Shown in pieces: positions 60,098-64,000 of a DNA stretch of 64,000 bases. A program made the position numbers and the translations under genes. Source of the DNA: Kiritimatiellia bacterium (GTDB lineage: Bacteria; Verrucomicrobiota; Kiritimatiellia; RFP12; UBA1067); assembly GCA_027858965.1 (NCBI GenBank), contig JAQIBS010000137.1, positions 62,001 through 126,000 of the forward strand, written 5' to 3'. Numbering within the stretch: position 1 is the stretch's first letter; each line of letters opens with the position of its first letter. The notes under the pieces were generated by a model that did no database searches, had not been told where the DNA came from, and saw only the letters and a list, made by a program, of their open reading frames with translations.

Positions 60098-60333
60098 CGT
60101 TACTCGCACAGCTTTTCAATGAATATCGATTGTCATCGCATATTGATCCACGTACGTTTGCTTACAACTCCGCTGCATTAGCAGCTATTCTCTCAGTTCC
60201 TCCTTCGTCAAGACTCCGGCGTGACATGTTGGTTCCGGCTCCGCTTGTTTAGTTTGTCACTACTTTTAGCGACATGACAGGATGTATCTATTCTGTTAAA
60301 TTGGAAACAATCAACAGGAAAAAATTATGTGTC

Positions 60334-62184
60334 ATGAGAATTATTAATTGTTTAGAAAAAAGTTATTCGTGTCAAAGGGCTGCCGGTTTTTTGGTTGCCT
60401 TGCTGCTGGCGACAACTGCGGTTGCAGAGAGTGTTTCGATGTACACCACAAACGGAACTGACGGAGTCACCGGTTATGTTAGCGGACCCAATACCGGTTC
60501 CTTCGGAGGCACCTATATGAATCTGAAAAACACGGGTCTGCCGGTCGATTCCTATGACCGCAAAGGCTATATCCGCATGGATATCTCCAGTAAGAGTTTT
60601 ACTGCCAGAACAGCCTATCTGGATATTATTTTAAGCCTGACAGATAGTCTCTACGGCAGCAATCCTCAGACAGTCAATATCTATGGAATGACCGATGAAA
60701 CTCTGGACAGCTGGTCCACTAACACAACGACGTGGGCAAACGCTCCAGGTAACGATGCTGCCTCACCCTCAAATGTTGATCCTGCAAAGACAGTCTTGCT
60801 TGGAACGATTACGATTTCCAGTGATGCCGTGGGCAAGGTGAAACGATTAGCCAGCGCGGCGCTGGTTGACTTCCTCAATGCGGATACGAATGGCAAAGTG
60901 ACCTTTATCCTCTGCCGACCCTATTCAACATATAGCAATAGAAATCTTGGTTTTTCCGGAGATACCCATGCCACCTACCTTCCACCTAAACTGACTATCA
61001 GTTCAGACATTACGAGCCTCACAGGAGCTGATGGAACCGATGGCTATGTGATGGGCAATAATACCGGGTATTTTAATAATGGTTCTGTCACTCTCAAGAA
61101 TGTGGATGTTCCGACTAGTTCGTACACCCGCAAAGGCTATACGCGTATGGATATCTCCAGTATCGATTTCGCTGTGGGTGCGGCATATCTCAAATTTGTG
61201 ATTACGGCTGTCGATACGTACAACTCCACCCCCTATGCCGGTATAAACCAGGTGCTTAAAGTATATGGCCTGACTGATGAGAGTCAGGACGACTGGGATC
61301 CTTCCTCAACGACTTGGAATAACGCGCCCGGAAACGACACTGCCTCTTGTTACGCGGGAGACACGAACAAGACTGTTTATCTTGGAGATTTGACTGTTCC
61401 ATACAACTCTGCGGTCGGTGATACAGTTTCCTTCTCATCTGGTGACCTTGCTGATTTTCTCAATGCCGATTCCAACGGCAAGGTGACCTTCATTATCGGG
61501 CGATACAATTCTGCTGCCCAGCAAGGCGACGAGAACCTTATTTTTGCAGGTGGCGCGAATACGACCTATGACCCTCCAAAGCTGGAAGCTTATCCAACTA
61601 TCAGCGGAACAATTCAGGTCGGTGACGATATGGGCTATTTCCCCTCAGGTGGCTGGCATGTAAAGAATGCCGGGATTGAAAGCGCTGTTACCCGTAAGGG
61701 ATATGTGCGTTTTGGTCTGACCGATGTTGATTACACCATCGGCAGTGCGCAGCTTGATATTACGCTGGCGCTTGTGGATGAAATTCATAACTACTACAAC
61801 AATGATCAGGTTATCAAAGTTTACGGCTTGACGGATCAGAGTCTCGATAACTGGAATTACTCAACAACAACCTGGAGCACCGCTCCCGGAAATGACACCA
61901 ACTCTACCTATGCGGCGGATCTGACCAAAGCTGTCTATCTGGGTGATATCACAGTTACTCCATCTGACGTGGCTGGCAATGTGAAGTCGCTTAAGAATCA
62001 GAACCTTGTCAGTTTCCTGAATTCAGATACGAACGGTCTGGTTACCTTTATATTCGGCCGTTATACCGGTTTTAACGATGGTGGAGGAGAGAATCTTCTG
62101 TTCGCGGGTGAGGTGAGCACCGTTTACGCAGGACCTTCCCTGACATTTGATCGGCCCAAGGGAACGGTTATACTTATTCAGTAA
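60334..62184 (+). CDS. Secreted protein with three DNRLRE/CBM96-type repeats
   Basis: YIRMDISSKSFTARTAYLDIIL, YTRMDISSIDFAVGAAYLKFVI, YVRFGLTDVDYTIGSAQLDITL units; ends KGTVILIQ. MRIINCLEKS at 60334 is likely the start. Confidence 0.85.
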   Translation: MRIINCLEKSYSCQRAAGFLVALLLATTAVAESVSMYTTNGTDGVTGYVSGPNTGSFGGTYMNLKNTGLPVDSYDRKGYIRMDISSKSFTARTAYLDIILSLTDSLYGSNPQTVNIYGMTDETLDSWSTNTTTWANAPGNDAASPSNVDPAKTVLLGTITISSDAVGKVKRLASAALVDFLNADTNGKVTFILCRPYSTYSNRNLGFSGDTHATYLPPKLTISSDITSLTGADGTDGYVMGNNTGYFNNGSVTLKNVDVPTSSYTRKGYTRMDISSIDFAVGAAYLKFVITAVDTYNSTPYAGINQVLKVYGLTDESQDDWDPSSTTWNNAPGNDTASCYAGDTNKTVYLGDLTVPYNSAVGDTVSFSSGDLADFLNADSNGKVTFIIGRYNSAAQQGDENLIFAGGANTTYDPPKLEAYPTISGTIQVGDDMGYFPSGGWHVKNAGIESAVTRKGYVRFGLTDVDYTIGSAQLDITLALVDEIHNYYNNDQVIKVYGLTDQSLDNWNYSTTTWSTAPGNDTNSTYAADLTKAVYLGDITVTPSDVAGNVKSLKNQNLVSFLNSDTNGLVTFIFGRYTGFNDGGGENLLFAGEVSTVYAGPSLTFDRPKGTVILIQ

Positions 62185-62333
62185 TCTTTCCCGGTATTTG
62201 GCAGGAACCACCGGCATAATGAAATTTTAAGTTCAAGAAGAAAATCATGTTCAGCCGCATAGCGACTGACCTCCTGAGAGAAACATCGTTATATTCTCCT
62301 TGATAAATTACGTAATTAAAATAGGAATAAGAG

Positions 62334-64000
62334 ATGAAGAATAGACAAATTCAAATGAACCTGTTGATGGCAGTATTACTTGCCGTGTCACTGACTTCCG
62401 CCCGGGCGGGGTTTCTGGATCAGACAACGACATACGTTCCGGGCGGGATCATCGCCGGCAGTGATAATGTGTGTCTGATTGATTTCAACAATGACGGATA
62501 TGTGGATTTCAATAACGACCGTCATCTTTATCGCAGCAATGGCGGCACGAACTTTACCTATGTCGGTTCCGCCGGAGGCTCGTATGTATGGGGTGATTAC
62601 AACAACGACGGACTTCTTGACCGCTTTATCTGGATAGGAAATGGCTATCTTCAGAAGCTTAATAACACCAGCGGCACTAGCTTTTCGACCTATCATGACA
62701 ACTCTGTGATGCCGATATTGCCACCTGTTGTTATTGATGGTGTCTCTACTTATGATAATGGGAATCGACAGGGCGCCTGCTGGGGCGACTGGAATAACGA
62801 CGGCTGGCTGGATTTCTATGTTACCGGATATGAGCTCAGTTCAGCCGACCCCTCCGGATTTCCCGATGCGGTTCTGATGAATAATGCCGGCTCCTCATTC
62901 TCCATGACAGTCCTGAACTCCACCACCAACAACCGCTCCCGCGGTGTCACGGCCTGCGATTTCGACCAGGATGGGGACCAGGATATCTATGTCTCATGCT
63001 ACCGCCTGCGCGAAAATAATCTGTGGCTTAACGATGGCAGCGGCAACTTCACGGATGTTGCGACAGCACGGGGCGTAGCTGGTGACGGCACGATATATAA
63101 TGACCGCGGGCACACGATCGGATCATGCTGGGGGGATTTCAATAACGATGGCTATTTCGATCTTTTTATCGGCAATTTCGCCCACCCTGATTCATATCAG
63201 GACCGGCCGATGATGATGCAGAACATGGGACCCTCAGGAGGCTACTCGTTTGTCAACCGCTGGACCATCGAGGGTGACGATTACCAGGAGTCCTATTGCA
63301 CGCCGATGTTTGCCGACTATGATAACGATGGCGATCTGGACCTGTTTTTCACCACCATTTACGCTGTCGGCAGCGGCGGTGCGATCGATAATTCAAGGCT
63401 GTGGCGCAACGACGGCAACTGGAACTTTACCGATGTGACCACATCAGAGGGACTGCCCTCAGATCTTGGAGAAACCTATGGTGCGGCCTGGGGTGATATC
63501 AATAATGATGGATTTGTCGATCTTATCACCAACAACAAGATCTTCATAAATCAGGGCAACGCCAACAAGTGGCTGAAGGTGCGTCTAGTGGGTGACGGAG
63601 TGAGTGTCAACCGCGCGGCGATCGGTGCTCAGGTAAGAATTTCGCTGCCCGGTCAGACGCTGGTGCGTCAGGTCGAAGGTGGATCAGGTAAGGCCAGTCA
63701 GAATGAGCTGACCCTGCATTTTGGGCTGGGAACAGAGGCTCAGCCGGTTGATCTCGAAATCACCTGGCCCGATGGGGCGGTGCAGACCGTCGAAGATGTG
63801 GCGCTCAATCAGACGGTTGCATTCGCGGCTCCCGCGGCAATGGCAGTGAGTACAACCGTTCTGGTACCCCAGTGCATGCGTACATCTGATGCTGCCTCTC
63901 AGAGCTTTACGGTTCAGAGCAGCTCGCTGCAGCCGATGAATTTTTCTATTTCGGATGATGCTGCATGGCTGACTCTCTCTCCGATGAGCGGGACAGCATT
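62334..64000 (+). CDS. Secreted FG-GAP/VCBS repeat protein with ASPIC/UnbV-like region, 3' truncated by window end
   Basis: No stop before the window end, so absent from the ORF track. ATG at 62334 gives MKNRQIQMNLLMAVLLAVSLTSARAGFLDQTTTY; repeats WGDYNNDGLLD, WGDWNNDGWLDFY, CDFDQDGDQDIY, WGDFNNDGYFDLF, FADYDNDGDLDLFF; VSVNRAAIGAQVRI. Confidence 0.85.
   Translation, partial: MKNRQIQMNLLMAVLLAVSLTSARAGFLDQTTTYVPGGIIAGSDNVCLIDFNNDGYVDFNNDRHLYRSNGGTNFTYVGSAGGSYVWGDYNNDGLLDRFIWIGNGYLQKLNNTSGTSFSTYHDNSVMPILPPVVIDGVSTYDNGNRQGACWGDWNNDGWLDFYVTGYELSSADPSGFPDAVLMNNAGSSFSMTVLNSTTNNRSRGVTACDFDQDGDQDIYVSCYRLRENNLWLNDGSGNFTDVATARGVAGDGTIYNDRGHTIGSCWGDFNNDGYFDLFIGNFAHPDSYQDRPMMMQNMGPSGGYSFVNRWTIEGDDYQESYCTPMFADYDNDGDLDLFFTTIYAVGSGGAIDNSRLWRNDGNWNFTDVTTSEGLPSDLGETYGAAWGDINNDGFVDLITNNKIFINQGNANKWLKVRLVGDGVSVNRAAIGAQVRISLPGQTLVRQVEGGSGKASQNELTLHFGLGTEAQPVDLEITWPDGAVQTVEDVALNQTVAFAAPAAMAVSTTVLVPQCMRTSDAASQSFTVQSSSLQPMNFSISDDAAWLTLSPMSGTA

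Overview
The window looks like a carbohydrate-degradation region from an anaerobic, PVC-type bacterium; Kiritimatiellota/Lentisphaerota-like is an inference from gene content, not tested. It opens with the 3' part of a HydE-like radical SAM gene. It then carries secreted polysaccharide-active proteins: an S1 sulfatase, three paralogous GHL10/GH10-like proteins, a GH20-like protein, an RCC1-GH28 fusion, a GH106-like rhamnosidase, a CE12/SGNH esterase, and a series of DNRLRE/CBM96-type proteins. Also present are two XylR-like (LacI-type sensor plus AraC HTH) regulators, a Reg_prop/Y_Y_Y histidine kinase with one intact and one deleted NarL/LuxR-type response regulator, a sigma/anti-sigma locus, ClpB, an MscS channel and an HzsA-like multi-CxxCH protein. 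A sugar-phosphate operon encodes SIS/GmhA, ROK, HAD, PfkB and a DHS-like protein of unknown function. The strongest unusual signals are: (1) five architecturally different secreted proteins ending at the stop codon in a short [DKQRT]-G-T-[ILV]-[IF]-x-[IL]-x tail; (2) an anti-sigma-like membrane protein fused to a carbohydrate esterase and CBM96 domain, overlapping its sigma factor gene; (3) the sugar-phosphate operon with a near-identical 42-bp upstream element recurring upstream of a Gfo/Idh gene; (4) intergenic micro-hairpins with 7-8 bp stems, 3-nt loops and compensatory stem changes; (5) several decaying genes. I saw no CRISPR array, rRNA or convincing tRNA. All calls are by eye from the sequence and ORF track; no database search was run.
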